From Tieghemiomyces parasiticus (lineage: Eukaryota; Kickxellomycota; Dimargaritomycetes; Dimargaritales; Dimargaritaceae): a DNA stretch of 64,000 nucleotides. This document shows positions 1-12,089 of this stretch, piece by piece; position 1 is the first letter of the stretch, and each line of letters opens with the position of its first letter. The stretch lies in NCBI GenBank assembly GCA_027575765.1, contig JANBPT010000069.1, forward strand, positions 1 to 64,000. Direction: 5' to 3'. The position numbers and the translations under genes are program-made. The notes beneath the pieces were generated by a model. That model was not told where the DNA came from, made no database searches, and saw only the letters and a program-made list of their open reading frames with translations.

Positions 1-2760
1 GAGGGCAGTAGCCAGGATGCAAGGGGCTGGGGAGAGTGAGGCTTTGAAACCCGGTTGAGTGGTCAGGTCTCAGGGTAGGGGCGCGGCGTCTGAGTGAGAA
101 CCTCGCCGGTGGTGTCACAGCCACAATGGTGGGATGGAGCCAGATGCAAAACCGGACTGCAAATAGGCAGTGCGGAGAAAAGACAGGGCACTAGTCCCAA
201 TGAAAATACACGGGAGCTGTGTCAGCTGGGTAGGCCGTAGGGCGATGGAGTGCCCGTAAAAAAAAAAGCAGGGGTAACGGGGACCGGTCAGTCGGGACCC
301 GATTGAGGGGGGTATGGAGGAACACTAGGCTGTTGGGGCTCAAAAGGTGTGGGTGACCATGCCCCAGTTAATGGGCTAGAAGAGGTGAGGGAAGCAGGTA
401 CGAAAATGCAGCCATATGTCAGGGATGCGTGATTGAGGAAACAGGTGGTGTGGGACCCAGATTGGGTAGAATAGGGGGCGGAGGGCAGGTGTGGTGTCAA
501 TCGTGTAGTGCAAGGAGGGTGTGGTTAGTCAGGGGTATCCTGGTGGGCAGGCCAGTCGATGTGGACACGTCAGAAGGTTGTTCAGGGGGGTCAATCGCAG
601 CAGGATCCCGATGCGGACGCTCCAATGGAGCCAGAGTGTGACACAGTCGATGCCATGCCGGTGGTATAAAACCTCTCCCCCCCTACACCCCAGGCATCAG
701 AGGATGTGCGTAGGCCAGGTAGAGCCGGCAGAGGGAAGCGGCGATCTACCGCCACGCCGATTTGGGCGCAGTGGGAAGGAAAAGGGCGGGTGCGACATGT
801 GCTGCCAAAGGGTTCGGTAAGCGCCCTCGGACTCGCAGTGGGATTATGGCCCGGAAGTACGTACCTGATGGCGGGTATAGAGGCAGTGAAGCTCGACAGT
901 CTGAGCGATCGATGACGACTGAGGGGAGGGTGTGGGTTGGGATAAAAGTGACGAGTTAGTCGCTGATGGTAATGATCAGGAACCAGAGGCACGCGTGCAG
1001 GTAAGCGCACGTACGACCACCGGGTCACGCAAACCCTTAATCCAACGCGTAAGCGCGTACGTGTCGAGCGAAGCGTGATTACGAGGGAGCCACTCAACCG
1101 CCGAGAATAATGAAGCGAGTGTGTGGAGAAAAGGCGGGGTATGAAAGAGAGAAAAAAACTCATGTGGGCCGGGGCGAGACACACAGGGAAACGCCCTGCT
1201 CTAAGCGGGTGGGAAAATGCGAAGCAAGACCCGCACCCGCACTGGCCAATCACAGCATGCGGGGCGAAGTGGAGACTCCGACACCTCAAGCCCACCATGA
1301 GAAGAGTGGGGGGGGAAGAACAGCCGCTCAGCACAGGGGTAGGGTGAAAGAGCAGCCTTGCATGGGCAACCGGTATGATCGAACGGGCCTTCCGGTGAGA
1401 GAGGCACACGGCCAGGGAGAAGCCGGCTGTGCAGTTGGTGGGCGGGGCGATGTCAAGAAGTCCACACGCCCACCTGGGCAGCGTCAACTGCAGGCCAGGC
1501 CAATGGCCGAGCACTGCCCCGGGAATCATTAGTGGCGATATAGAAGGACGGTGAAGCCGACGGCCATTACCCGGTAAGATGGAGAAAAAAACAGATATGC
1601 AGTCGGGAGTGTCGGCCCCTTGGTCGCCGACGGTATGGTAGCCCCGAGCATTCCCGGCGGAGTTGAGAAGCCTGCGCTGCTGGGCAGGGAGAGGGTGCGA
1701 ATGAGGGGCGAGGAGGGGACTGGATGGGGGAAGGACTTACCAAACGGTCCGGTCAGGGTCCGGAGGCGGGTAGTGAATGGAGGGGGGGTGCCACGCGCTA
1801 CTGCGGCTGGTGCTAGGCGGTTCAGTACGAAGTCAGCAGGCTCTGAAGGTGGGAGAGGGCCGTCGCACGAGGGTCAGGAGAGGCCCGGGCCAAGAGACTG
1901 CCTAGGAGCGGCGGATCGCGTGTGGGGGGGCGAGCTGAGGGATCCCGGACTAGCGCGGATAGTAGCGGAGTAAAAAACAAAAAGGCCTAGACCAGCTAAG
2001 CTGACGGTGGTAACAAGAGTCGGGTTTACAGGCAGCGAGCGCACGAGAACGAGAGGTGGTCGGCGACTAGATAAGTGCTGTACCGGGTGGGGGATATCCG
2101 GCCAGGGTAGAAGAGGAAGAATGCCGTGCCACAAGCCAGACTTAAGAAAGGTGGCAGTAGAGGCACACCAGTGACGGCGTAGAGTCGGTCGGGTGGCGAA
2201 ATGGGTGCGGCGGACCAAGTGAAAATACACGAAGGTTGACCGGCTGGGCGGTATTAGGCTAGATTGGGAGCAGTAGTGGCCGAAGGGGGATATTTGATAG
2301 GGTCGGAGTTGCAGGCCAGTGCGTTTGAGCGCGGGTGGGTAAGGGGCGTGTGTGCCAGGAAACGGGAGGGAAGGGGCCGGGTGGGGGTATTAGTATGGAT
2401 ATGGATATGAGGACCTGTAGAAGGGATAGGGGGATATGTAGAAGGGATAGGGATATACAATCATGTAGAAAAGAAAAAATACGTAGCAGTAGGCCCAGGC
2501 GAACAAGAAGAAGGGCGAAGCACTATGCGGTCAGCAGGGAAGAGCGGAGTTGGGCGTATATATAGTCGGCAGTAGAGTGTGGGTTGCAGTGAAGGTAAAG
2601 GGGGTGGTGGAGGCCGCGCGAACCGCTCAGTGGCCCACCAAGTATAAAAAAGGATGGAAAAGTGGGGAGGCAAAGAGCGAATAAGGGTGGCGGGATCGAG
2701 CGGAGTCTGGCCCCGCAATGGCCGACGCCCACCCCGCCCCTTTTCTCCCCGGGAGGAGAT
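1..2760. other. G-rich stretch without a resolvable gene
   Basis: The plus strand is visibly much richer in G than C, with many runs of three or more G. No long frame resembles a known protein. The longest frame (minus, 591-1529) is rich in Arg, Pro and Ser and looks like a by-product of the skew. Around 721-1000 there are exon-like pieces on the plus strand: a segment ending GCDMCCQRVR before a GTAAGC at about 818, and an acidic segment (DKSDELVADGNDQEPEARVQ) ending at a CAG/GTAAGC donor near 996. These could belong to a fast-evolving multi-exon gene, but I could not join them into one consistent frame. Confidence 0.35.
2416..2457. repeat. 21-bp direct tandem duplication
   Basis: Two adjacent 21-nt units, both beginning TGTAGAAGGGATAGGG, with small differences at their ends. 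A related TGTAGAA fragment follows shortly after. It lies in the G-rich stretch just after short repeats of GGATAT. No function can be read from it. Confidence 0.7.
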
Positions 2761-5700
2761 CACCCCTCCCCCACGAGATGGGGGGGGCGGACCTAGAAAA
2801 CCATACTAGTTCCCACTAATGCCACCCTGGCTCTATACCCGGAAGGCTTGCAGGCCCAAAGCAGCCCGAGACAGAGACCAGGTGCATCTGCGTAAACGCC
2901 CAGACAGCCTACTCCCACCCACCGTATCCTCTAGCCAGTCTTGCCAACGATCCGCACTGCAGCTCGCTGCTGCCGGCCGCGGCCTTTGGAGGGGCTGCAG
3001 GGGTCAGGACCCAAGGCGGCGGAACCCCAGCTGGACTCCACCGCTCGCCAGGCCCGGCTGCTGAGTCTGTCCGTTACACAGACGCGCGCCGCACGCGCGT
3101 AGTAGAAGGCTTCTGAAGCCACCGTTCGTCAGAAGGGGACGAGGATGAAGGGCAGACACAGACTTGACAGCCCCGACCGGTCGCACCAGCCTGTTGCACA
3201 CAGCCCAGCACCTGACAGGGGCTGCTCTTTCTCAACCCACAGCTATACTTTGACCGCCGTGGGGGGGGGCGGCCCTGGGCGGTGGGTGATGGAGAGGAGC
3301 GAGTGTTGGGGAGTCAGGTAGACAAGGTGTGGATAGCGATGGGCTAGTGTGCGTCGACCCTAGTACACGTGCTACCCTCGCGGAGCTCCAACTTGGCTCC
3401 CTGTACATCCTACCGTCTCCCTGGCGGTCGCCGAGTCGGTAGTCGCCGGCCCACAATCACCAGCGTGGCCAGTTCCGGATACCCTCGCTCGGTGAGAGTC
3501 AGCACAGGCCATCTGCTCTTCACGTCGACCAAGGGGACAGGTAAATCACAAGGGCGCCAACTGGCGTAGCGACCGGTGCACAATATAAATAAAACAATAT
3601 GCTAAAACTGGCCCCTCGGTAGTGGAACCCTGCGACATCAGCAATGCCCTATAATGAGCATGATGAAAAAAAGGTCGGCATGACGAATAATCGTCCTCTA
3701 ACCACGTCAGTGTGCCCACCTGCAACGGTAGTGTTGTTCGTCCACTTGCCTACGAACGAGTGACGACGGCGGATAGTCCCAGCCAACGCCTCGGGTGTCC
3801 GATTGAACTGACGTGTTAGGGGGCTAAAGAGGGGGAGAGGCATGGCTACAATGTGTAATACAGAGTGGCACTTACGTAGTTACAAGTATGCGTTGATATG
3901 TGCGTGGTTGTCGGCGTCGGTAATAATGCCGCAGTCGGAGCGGAGCACGGCCTCCTAGAGATGGCGTGCCAGACAAGGGAATTCGGGCTGAGTAGATCAG
4001 GCAGGGCCCGGCTAACCAGGAAGGTGGTTCAGGGAGGATTGCACGGTAAGCGTAGCTGCAATTTAAGCAACCGGATCAGATCGTGACGTGCTGGTTACGC
4101 AGCAGGATACGATAGGAGGTAAAGTGGTAAAGCCCACGGGCGTCGCGGAATTGCGTGTCATTGGCGAATAAAAGAAGGGGATGGGGGATTAGTCAGTGCT
4201 TGCAGAGTCGACTTGGTTGGAAAAATCAGTAAGATCGAAAGAAGGGAGGGGGGCAGGGTCCGGCTCTGTCCAGAGCGCCGGAACTGAGTAGCCACAACCC
4301 TGAAGAAAAACCCCCGACACGCCAAGCGGCCATAAGTCCTTATGCCATGTAAAGCAGGTGGCTTCGATCAACGGAATCGCCCCCCTCAAGCCAGGTGTAC
4401 TACAGCACCACCGCCCTCGGCTGCTACATAGCCCATTGATCCCGATGTGCCAAGGAAGCCGCTGGTGTTGGGCGAGTGGGGAGATCCTGAGGTGGGTGAG
4501 GAATATGGAGAGAGTCCTGAAGCCGGCGCTGATGAGCCAAGAGGCACCAAGCAGACCCCCCCTTCCCACTCGAGTAATGAAATTATGCGTGTAGGTGCAC
4601 TAGAGCCAGGGGCGACTGCCGCAAAGCAGGGGTTGGAAGAGGCAAAGCGAGGTGTCTCTGAAATATGTTAAGGTGCACTACACCCCCTGGGCGTTTCATG
4701 AAGTGGGACAGCACTCTAGAAGAGCCGCTCGACTATGAAAAGGGGGGGTTGGTATAGTATTTCTGCATAAGGCCATGGTATTCTGACGCCCAAGACAGCG
4801 AATCCTGTCTTGCTTGGGCAGAATCCGGGGAAAGCGGTGTGGACGGCCACGGCTAGACCCTGGCCAAACACCCCAACCAGCTACTGGCTTATCCAACAAT
4901 GGTACCGGACGACGATCGAAACTAGAACCGCTCCGGAAAAGGCCAGTATCGACGACTACCACGCTAGACTTGTGGCCTTGGCAGTGGGAGATTAGGTAGG
5001 CAGGTGGAAAATCCTTGTCACTTACCGAAAAGAAGGTGTCGCAAAAAAAAAGATTGAATGAACAAATTGTCGTAGCTCAGGCAAGCAAATAAACAGAGGC
5101 AAAGGCTTTTTTTTAAAAAAAAAGAACGCACGCGTTATGTATAATGAAAACTGGGTGCGGGGGAACAAAAGGTGGAAGAGAAGATGTGGGCTGGAGTATT
5201 GGGGCAGTTGAAGGAAATTCGGGGTTACCAGGGTCCGCCTGGAGCTGGGATTTCGGGTGACGACGTGGGCTGAGCAAAATTAGTTACGACTATACGCCAC
5301 GGTGAGGCCAGTAGGAAGGGTGGGGGAGGGGGTTGGTTGGCCATAGAGGAGATGTCGCTTCGGAGTAGTAGTGCCTATGCCTAAGCGGCCAGCTTTAAGC
5401 ACCAGCTAAACCAGGCCTCCACGTACTCTCTCTATCTGACGTCGTCGGCGTTTAGTAAACCCGCCCACGCCGTACAAATCGGAGCGCCAAACAGCGGAGA
5501 GCAAGATAAGCCCCGCCGCTACTCACCAAGGCGCGGGGAGGGGCGAATGCCGTGCATTGGCAGGGCGACGGGGAGAGGAGGCAGCACCAAAATGTCGGAG
5601 GGCGGGGGCGCGGGGTATACGAAGCGAGGGGTGGGAAATGTGAAACCCTGATAGGCGGGCTACGCGTGGCCTACTGACCCATGGTGGGGGTCCGAACACT

Positions 5701-5794
5701 CGGCGGCGAGTCCGTGGGCGCCGGTCCAACCAGTAGGAGAGTGTGATGGACCCCGCCCTCGGCACCGGGCCCAGCGCGAGGTGAAGAAGGCGAA

Positions 5795-5812
5795 AGAGAG
5801 AGAGAGAGAGAG
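5795..5812. repeat. (AG)9 microsatellite
   Basis: Nine uninterrupted AG dinucleotides, continuing into a purine-rich GGGAGGAAGGAG tract. Confidence 0.9.
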
Positions 5813-6423
5813 GGAGGAAGGAGTAAATGACTAGAGAGCACACATCACAGCTGGAAACCACGCTAACCAAGTGGCGCCCTTGACTTAGCTGGATCACACT
5901 CGAGTAATCTCACAGCCATTGGTCCCAAATAGTGGGCCGCGTGGAGGGAATAGCCATGGTCGATCTTTCGGATATAGCGGCTCCGTGGTCGGGGGTCTCT
6001 ACATTCCCACCTAGGACTCCAGGCAAGGTACGGTGGGTGCTACCCTAGATCCTAGAGTCGTTTCGACCGGATCTAAAACCTGCTGCCTTGTGAACTCACG
6101 AACCCACCCCGGGATCAGGATCCTCCCCCTCTACTGATAGCAAACAGGTTGCTGGAGGTGGTTACCGCGGGTACCGAGTTTCTGGAGCCCCAGTCCACCC
6201 GGTACTGTATTAAAATAGCTGGTAAGTGAGAGAGTGGGCTTTGGCACAGCCTCCCGTAGAGTAGTGCACAGGTCAACTCGTACTTACACATAAGTCTCGC
6301 CACGCTGTCACTTGACAAGTTGACCAGCGCACACGTGTCAAGGGTCCCGGTTCGACGATGGTAGCGGTATGGTTCTGGTCAGGCAAGGGCGAAGGGCCTG
6401 TGATTTCACTGCGGCTTGGAACA

Positions 6424-6438
6424 TACTACTACTACTAC
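6424..6438. repeat. (TAC)5 microsatellite
   Basis: Five TAC triplets in a row in a stretch with no recognised gene. Confidence 0.9.
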
Positions 6439-7144
6439 GCTCCGGAGGGTTACGCGGCTCGCCGGAGCCAATAAGAGCTCGAAGGGGGGAGGGGTAGCTG
6501 GCGTGTGCGAGCGCGACACAGCTTGAACCAATTCGCTACACCTGAACTGCCTCATCGACCCCTTATCTCTCATTGGACTCACCGCCTACCAGTCTACTGG
6601 CGAGCCTTACCCTAAGAACATCCGTGCTTCCACCAAAGTTTCTACATCTTCGTATACGCGCATCGCTGCGCCGGGTACAATGCTGCATACCCAGAGATGT
6701 GTATGTTCATGGTAGCAGGCAGGGTCTCCGGTTAGCCGGTGAAGTACACGGGTGCTGGGCGGGGCTCTAGCTTGGGCGCTCTCCGGCAGTCACCCGGTAG
6801 GAACGGTATGAATGAGACTAGCCTACGGGTATATCTCTACTGTCATGTTCAAATGATGCGAACCACCGCCAGGCTGTATACCCATGAGTGGTGGTGGTGG
6901 AGCATCAAAGTTCCAAGGCGGCGGAACTCTGTGTCCCACCAACTGCGGCGGAGTTTTTGACCTCACCGTGAAGAGCAAACATGGTCAAGTCGAGCCATTT
7001 ACTCTAGCGGCTAGTGGCAGTTTCGCTCAGGCACTCCCCCTATTACGCGTCCATTTCCTTTCCTACTCCTTCCACTCTCCACGTCAACATTGCCGTTTGG
7101 CCATTACCAAACTGTCCGAGTGACAATTACCGTTAACCACCAAA

Positions 7145-8158
7145 ATGCAAACACCCCGTTCTGACCACAGTGATGCCACCGAATGGCCCGGTAACTCTTC
7201 ACCGCCACCTGGTTCATACCATAGTGATGCTACCGAATGGCCTAGTAGTTCACCCCCGCCCGCCTCACGCTCGTCGTTTCCCAATTCGCCATTGCCCGAA
7301 TCCCCAAATTGCACCGTTACGCCCTATGCTCGGCCGGCTGCGGTAGCATCGGCTAACGGTGGTCGTCCAGAAAGCTGGCAGCGGTGTCCTGATCCACCTT
7401 CCGTTGAGAGGACGTCTGAGCAAGCCGATATGACAGACCATTCTCTGGTCAGCTCTCGATTCACGGCAACGAAGGCTAGAGCGGACGAGCGTGTTGCCCC
7501 AACCAGGAACATGGGGCTCGTTACTAAGCAGACATGTATTGCCGAAAGTCGAGGGTCATCTGATATGAACCATCAAACCAACTCCAAACCAGAAACCAGG
7601 CCCAGCGTTGTACCTAGTGGCCCCGAGTATAATGAGGTGGTGCGCGACAAGGCCAAGCGCCGGAAAATGATCGCTGTGGAGTGCGAAAACTGCCAGAGGG
7701 TAAAGTCGCGTCGGGAAAGGTTATATCCTAGCTCGACGAATCTATACTATTCATTAAAACGCAAGGATGTCGCCGGTGCTATCCCTATCGTAGCCAGCTT
7801 ACTTACCACCCTAGCCACCCTTCTCCACTATCCCTATCATCCACCGCAATAGTTTTATGCCGAGTGTGGCCCGTTACACGTCCCGTCTGGCAGCGCAGGA
7901 CCCAGATTCAGCCGCCGCACCGCTAATGACACTTCACAAACTCAACCACAGCCACCATCCTGCAGTCATCACCATCACGGTGATGATGGTCATAGTCCTG
8001 GGTCAATGGCGTCCACTAACGCTCCTCAGGCTGCTGCCACCGCCACTGACGGTCAACCATTGACACGCCATCTCGCCCAGGTGTCAAGGCACCGTTACAA
8101 TGTGGCACCAACCGCTTTCCCCGACGGGTACTGGGATGTCAATCTCGCTGATTTTTAA
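7145..8158 (+). CDS. CtIP/Sae2/Ctp1-type DNA end-resection factor
   Basis: Two exons, 7145-7699 and 7853-8158, give 286 residues; the 153-nt intron runs from an AGG/GTAAAG donor to a CAATAG acceptor in phase 0. The C-terminus carries the family hallmark: an EVVRDKAKRRKM segment followed by CENC (Cys180, Cys183), then FYAECG, and at the very end SRHRY (Arg264-His265-Arg266) with PDGYWDVN before the stop. In the family this domain activates the Mre11 nuclease and binds DNA for resection of double-strand breaks; the protein is nuclear. The N-terminal two thirds are Ser/Pro-rich and show no clear coiled coil or tetramerisation helix, so an upstream exon may be missing. CxxC and RHR are usually about 20-30 residues apart; here the gap is about 80 and holds a His-rich insert. 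The ATG at 7145 has a good context (CACCAAAATG). Confidence 0.8.
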
Positions 8159-10273
8159 CTTCCTCACTTGTATTACAGGTTACTATGTCAGCCCTCTAAA
8201 GAGAGGGGGGGCTATTAAAGAAACTGCAACCCAGTATTTCCAGTACTTGATTCTATACTTGACCATGATTCGAATTAACTTCGACGAGTCACCTGGCGCA
8301 CCACATTTCTCGCAGCCCAAGTTCGGGGTTTACTTTCCCATAATGGTCAATGCCTAAACCCTAGTCCCAAACCTGCCTATCTATCTTCTAAGCGCAATGT
8401 GTGTCCTTTTACCATAATTTTGTTTCCAAGACCGACAAACCTCCCAAGGCACCCATCCTAAAGCAACCGTCACACAAACTCTAATACCGCACGTATTGCC
8501 CTATATAGGGATCCGGGGGGCTTGCCCAGGTCCGTCGGCGTATAAAAATCAACTTAGATTTACCAACGACCAGCGCCAGCTTCAGGGACGTCATGAAAAT
8601 CGATTGCCTTGATGACTACTTTGAGACCATCAAGTGCTCGTTAGGCACTGTCGTCAGGGGATAAATGACCTCGGTTTACCTTAGTGGGCCAATCGACGGA
8701 TCCAGTCGTTAAGGACAGCGTCCTGAAATTGAGTCAGTCCCAGTTGAAGCACACACGATACCAGACCATTGAGATCATCTAGGTTTGACCCAGTTACTAC
8801 AGCGCCCAACTGTTTTTGAGGAATTATCAGTCCAAGGTTGCTTAGTAGTAACGAATGGCAGCCACCAATTTTAATTATTTTTTGTGGTTGGGATTCAGAC
8901 ATGGAGTGGGGTGTATTTATTCTACACTAATCCGGAGTGTTTCACATCTCTGCTCCTCTTCATGGCAGCTTCTATTACCTGAACTCCTCTCAGGACCTAG
9001 ATTAGTTCACATTACGATTCAACTCATCTTTATGGCCTATTTATTGCTATCCAACTCATTATAGAATTATAGATAAATAGTATATCCAATATTATACCTT
9101 AGTTTAAACACTGTGACCAATAATATATATGCCTGTTCTATTAATAAGATATCGTAATAAGCTACTGAAATAAGGGATTGGGCCCAACGCCAATTTAGGC
9201 GGTACAGACCCAGGCCCTGGGGAGAGAAGGCGATGACTACAGGAGTGGTGGCAAATAAGGACGGTTTAGGGAAGCACGTCGGAAACGTGCCGGGTATAAA
9301 CCCTAAGCTCTTGGTGGCTAAACCTGTATAAAATATACTGTGATTTAGGTCGCCAGCCCGGATTATTCCATCAACTCGATCTAGCCATTTCCTACAGCAA
9401 GTTCTATATGAGCTGCTTTTGTCACGTTTCATTCAAAAGAAAGTATTTCAACTTTGAGAGTATCGGTTCACTTCTAGGACCCCATGACTGTCAACGGAAA
9501 CCGTTAAAGGCCTCCTAAACGTAGACTCTAGTCTCAGAGTAATGATTCTGGAAACCGATCGTAAAGTGCGTACCTGCTGGTAGTATTGATTGTCGATATG
9601 CATCGATATCTATTTTAGAAGGGGAGGGCGGTAGTTGACGTGGCTATGCAGGCAGCAAGTCCCTGCACTAGAACGTGCACATGATGATGGGGGGGGACTG
9701 TGGCGGCTGGCGTAATAGTAGTGTACTTGGTATAGCGGTCTAGCGTGAATAATTGCGAAAGGAAGGCCTACACACCTCAATTGGCAAAGGCGGGTAGGGC
9801 GAATATCAAAACCTCGATATGTGGATATGGTTGGGAAGCCAAAGTGTAAGACAGGCAGTGAGAAGTAAATCGAAGCAATAACTGATAATACCGCACTACG
9901 GGGTTGATACACTTAGGTTTCGTCTATGAAGTTGAGCCTTGATATCTCAGGATTGAATTTTTAGCACCGTTTTGCCGCCTTCCGGATCTAGCCTGTAATG
10001 GTCATAACAAAATTGGCCTGCACTATTTAGCCAGCCTATATTGTAACTGAAGCTTCTCTACTGCACAACGTGTGCTTCCCCTCTTTTAAAACCTCTAGTT
10101 TTTCACTCGATATCTGCTCTAATAAAACCGCGATGATAGATGTCTTGAAGCACACGTTATGTGCTAATGAACCCCGCATGGTGACAACACTTAGACCATA
10201 AATTCCGTTTTAACCAATACATCTGTTAGCTGAAAATTCACAAAGTATCGGTCATACTAAAAATGGTGAAAGA
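8159..10273. other. AT-rich gene-poor stretch
   Basis: About 2.1 kb of AT-rich sequence between the 3' ends of the CtIP-like and cytochrome c lyase genes. Only short frames are present and none resembles a known protein. The AT content suggests decayed repeats, but I found no paired terminal repeats here. Confidence 0.5.
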
Positions 10274-11507
10274 TTAGGAAAACATGTGTCGCACCCGGTC
10301 AAGGAAAGTCTGCGGAGTCAGCTTAGGCCGCACGTCCAGAAAGAAGGCGGGTACGTCTACGGGTGGAGCTTGGACGTCGCCAGTCCGATGGGTTGAGTCT
10401 GGTAACCGCTTACTCGTGTTCCCGGAGTAGAAATCGATCACGTAGGTGACCTCCTGTCCGCAGCGGTCCACTACCCAGTCGTGGCGGTCAAAGGGAAGCT
10501 TGTAACTATCGAGTCGGGTAGTGCAGATGAGAGTTTGCGTTACCAACACAGGGTAGGTCGAGCGGTTAGGCCAGGTTAAGCCAGAAAACCCCAGTTTAGG
10601 GTTGCGCAGCGTAGTCGACTCGAGACACCGGTCAATGTACCGAGAAGTAAATCTCACTTACCCGATGAGGTTACGGAAGCGGGCCTTGGGGGTCACGTCG
10701 TTAGGGCGGCCTTCAAACCGGACCAATGTCGGGGTTGGACAAATGCTGCGGACGTGGCAAGGTGGTGCGTGTTCAGAAAATCAGTAATCAGCCGGTGCGG
10801 CAAGAGGATGTCAACGCCATCAAGACGATGACTTGAGGCGTATCCGTGTTGGCTCAGCACATTGATTGAGGGTGTCAGTCAGTAATAATGATTATCAACC
10901 TACCTGGCGTAATCCTTTTCCCATTCAAGCACCTTCTTCCAAGCCACCTCATTAACGACGTTATGGATCGATACGACAGTTTTCATGTCGTGTTCACTGG
11001 GCTTCCAGTTTTTACGTTTCATTGCGTTGTAAAACTGTTGCTCGGAGGGATACACCCATACCGACTCGCCTTCGTCACCGGCATCGTAGGGTGAGTGAGC
11101 AGCAGCCGCGCGCGGGCACTCGGACCCGCCACTCTTATCCGTGGCGCCGGTAGGCATGAGGTTCCCCGTAGGAGCCGCTGGGCTAGGACGCGTAGTTCCC
11201 CGGGGTATCGTGGACCGCTCGCGCTCGACGGATAGCTTTTTCTGTTGGTCCGGGTGTGGGTCCTGGCTCATGTTCGGCATGCGGTTCCGGGGATCGATGG
11301 GAGCTGCATGGAGGGGAGGGGGGTGAGAAGCAGACAGAATGCCGGAGACACAGGCCGAGTCTTACTTGTCAGCAGTGTGCAGCGATGGACCCAGGCCGTA
11401 CCAGACCATTCACCTATGTCTATTTAAGAAGTGACTGACTTACCTTCCTTCAAGCTCGCCGCCGAGTTGTGGTTCACTGGACAGCCGCTCGGTTCGTCAG
11501 ATGCCAT
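10274..11507 (-). CDS. CYC3: Holocytochrome c-type synthase (cytochrome c heme lyase)
   Basis: Attaches heme covalently to apocytochrome c in the mitochondrial intermembrane space. Four exons on the minus strand (11507-11444, 11303-10904, 10745-10662, 10505-10274) keep frame at every junction and give 259 residues. The N-terminus has SGCPVNHN, a CPV heme-regulatory motif. Exon 2 has [10 protein letters not shown], the [13 protein letters not shown] segment and [16 protein letters not shown] with [10 protein letters not shown] and VNEVAW. Exon 3 has [16 protein letters not shown]. Exon 4 has [24 protein letters not shown], including the conserved His and Arg of the core. Length is near the yeast enzyme. 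The symbol is by family; the cytochrome c1-specific paralogue CYT2 cannot be separated by eye. Confidence 0.92.
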
Positions 11508-12089
11508 GGTCGAAGTAGAATGTAGCTGAAGTGGGCTATCTAGAGGCTTTGGGTTGGGTTGGCCAGGGGTACGTATAAAACAGGTAAACGGGGCATGGGT
11601 CCGGAAACAACAATAGTAAGCAATCCGTTGAGGTTAGACAGGTTTGGGGACTATGTGGCTCATGAGCGGACCGGGCAATCATAACTGAGGTAAACTTTGG
11701 GTATGGGATAGCTCTGGTTGGGCTTCGTCATCGAAAATCACGTGGATAAGCCTCCGTTTATAGTAAACTGAAGCGACAGGCCAGTCTATCGGCCCAAGTT
11801 GTCCACGCCCATATGCTGGGATGGAAAAAAGAAGAAAAAAAAGAAAAGAAAAATCAATCAAAAGCGTCCATCGTCAGCCACTAATTGGGCCTTAGGAATT
11901 CATTAGCTCTGCTATGACCCAAGACCGCAACTTGGTCACCGATGACCCATGACCTCCCTATGGTAACCAACCTTGCCCCCATACCACTCTCGCCGCTGCT
12001 CATCCCAACCACCCAACTATTTGTAGGCTCTATCCCGCTTTTTGACAACTCTTTCATTGCTAGCCACTAGATAGGACGCTCACTACGCC
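11508..12089. promoter_or_regulatory. Intergenic region between divergent HCCS and ROK1 genes
   Basis: A 582-bp gap shared as a promoter by two divergently transcribed genes. A TATAAAA lies at about 11574-11580 on the plus strand, too far from the ROK1 start to be assigned with confidence. An A-rich tract (about 11824-11860) may exclude nucleosomes. No other motif was recognised. Confidence 0.4.

Larger units (their letters stand above)
2761..7144. other. Unresolved region upstream of the CtIP-like gene
   Basis: From about 2760 to 3560 the skew reverses and C-rich sequence predominates; the rest is mixed. No frame is recognisable as a known protein. The best coding-looking pieces are on the plus strand. 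One at about 4433-4668 is acidic (PIDPDVPRKPLVLGEWGD then Glu/Gly-rich) and follows a TAG acceptor. One at about 4820-4995 contains KRCGRPR, which resembles an AT-hook core, and ends in a GTAGGC donor. Strong minus-strand donor-like sites are present at about 3871 and 5022. A gene with several small exons is possible but cannot be assembled by eye. Confidence 0.3.

Noticed and set aside
818..839. 22-nt GTAAGC...CGCAG intron
   Set aside because: Far shorter than every well-supported intron here (55-350 nt), and the joined frame matches nothing known.
591..1529. 312-residue minus-strand frame
   Set aside because: Arg/Pro/Ser-rich composition without any domain; explained by the G-rich plus strand suppressing stops on the minus strand.
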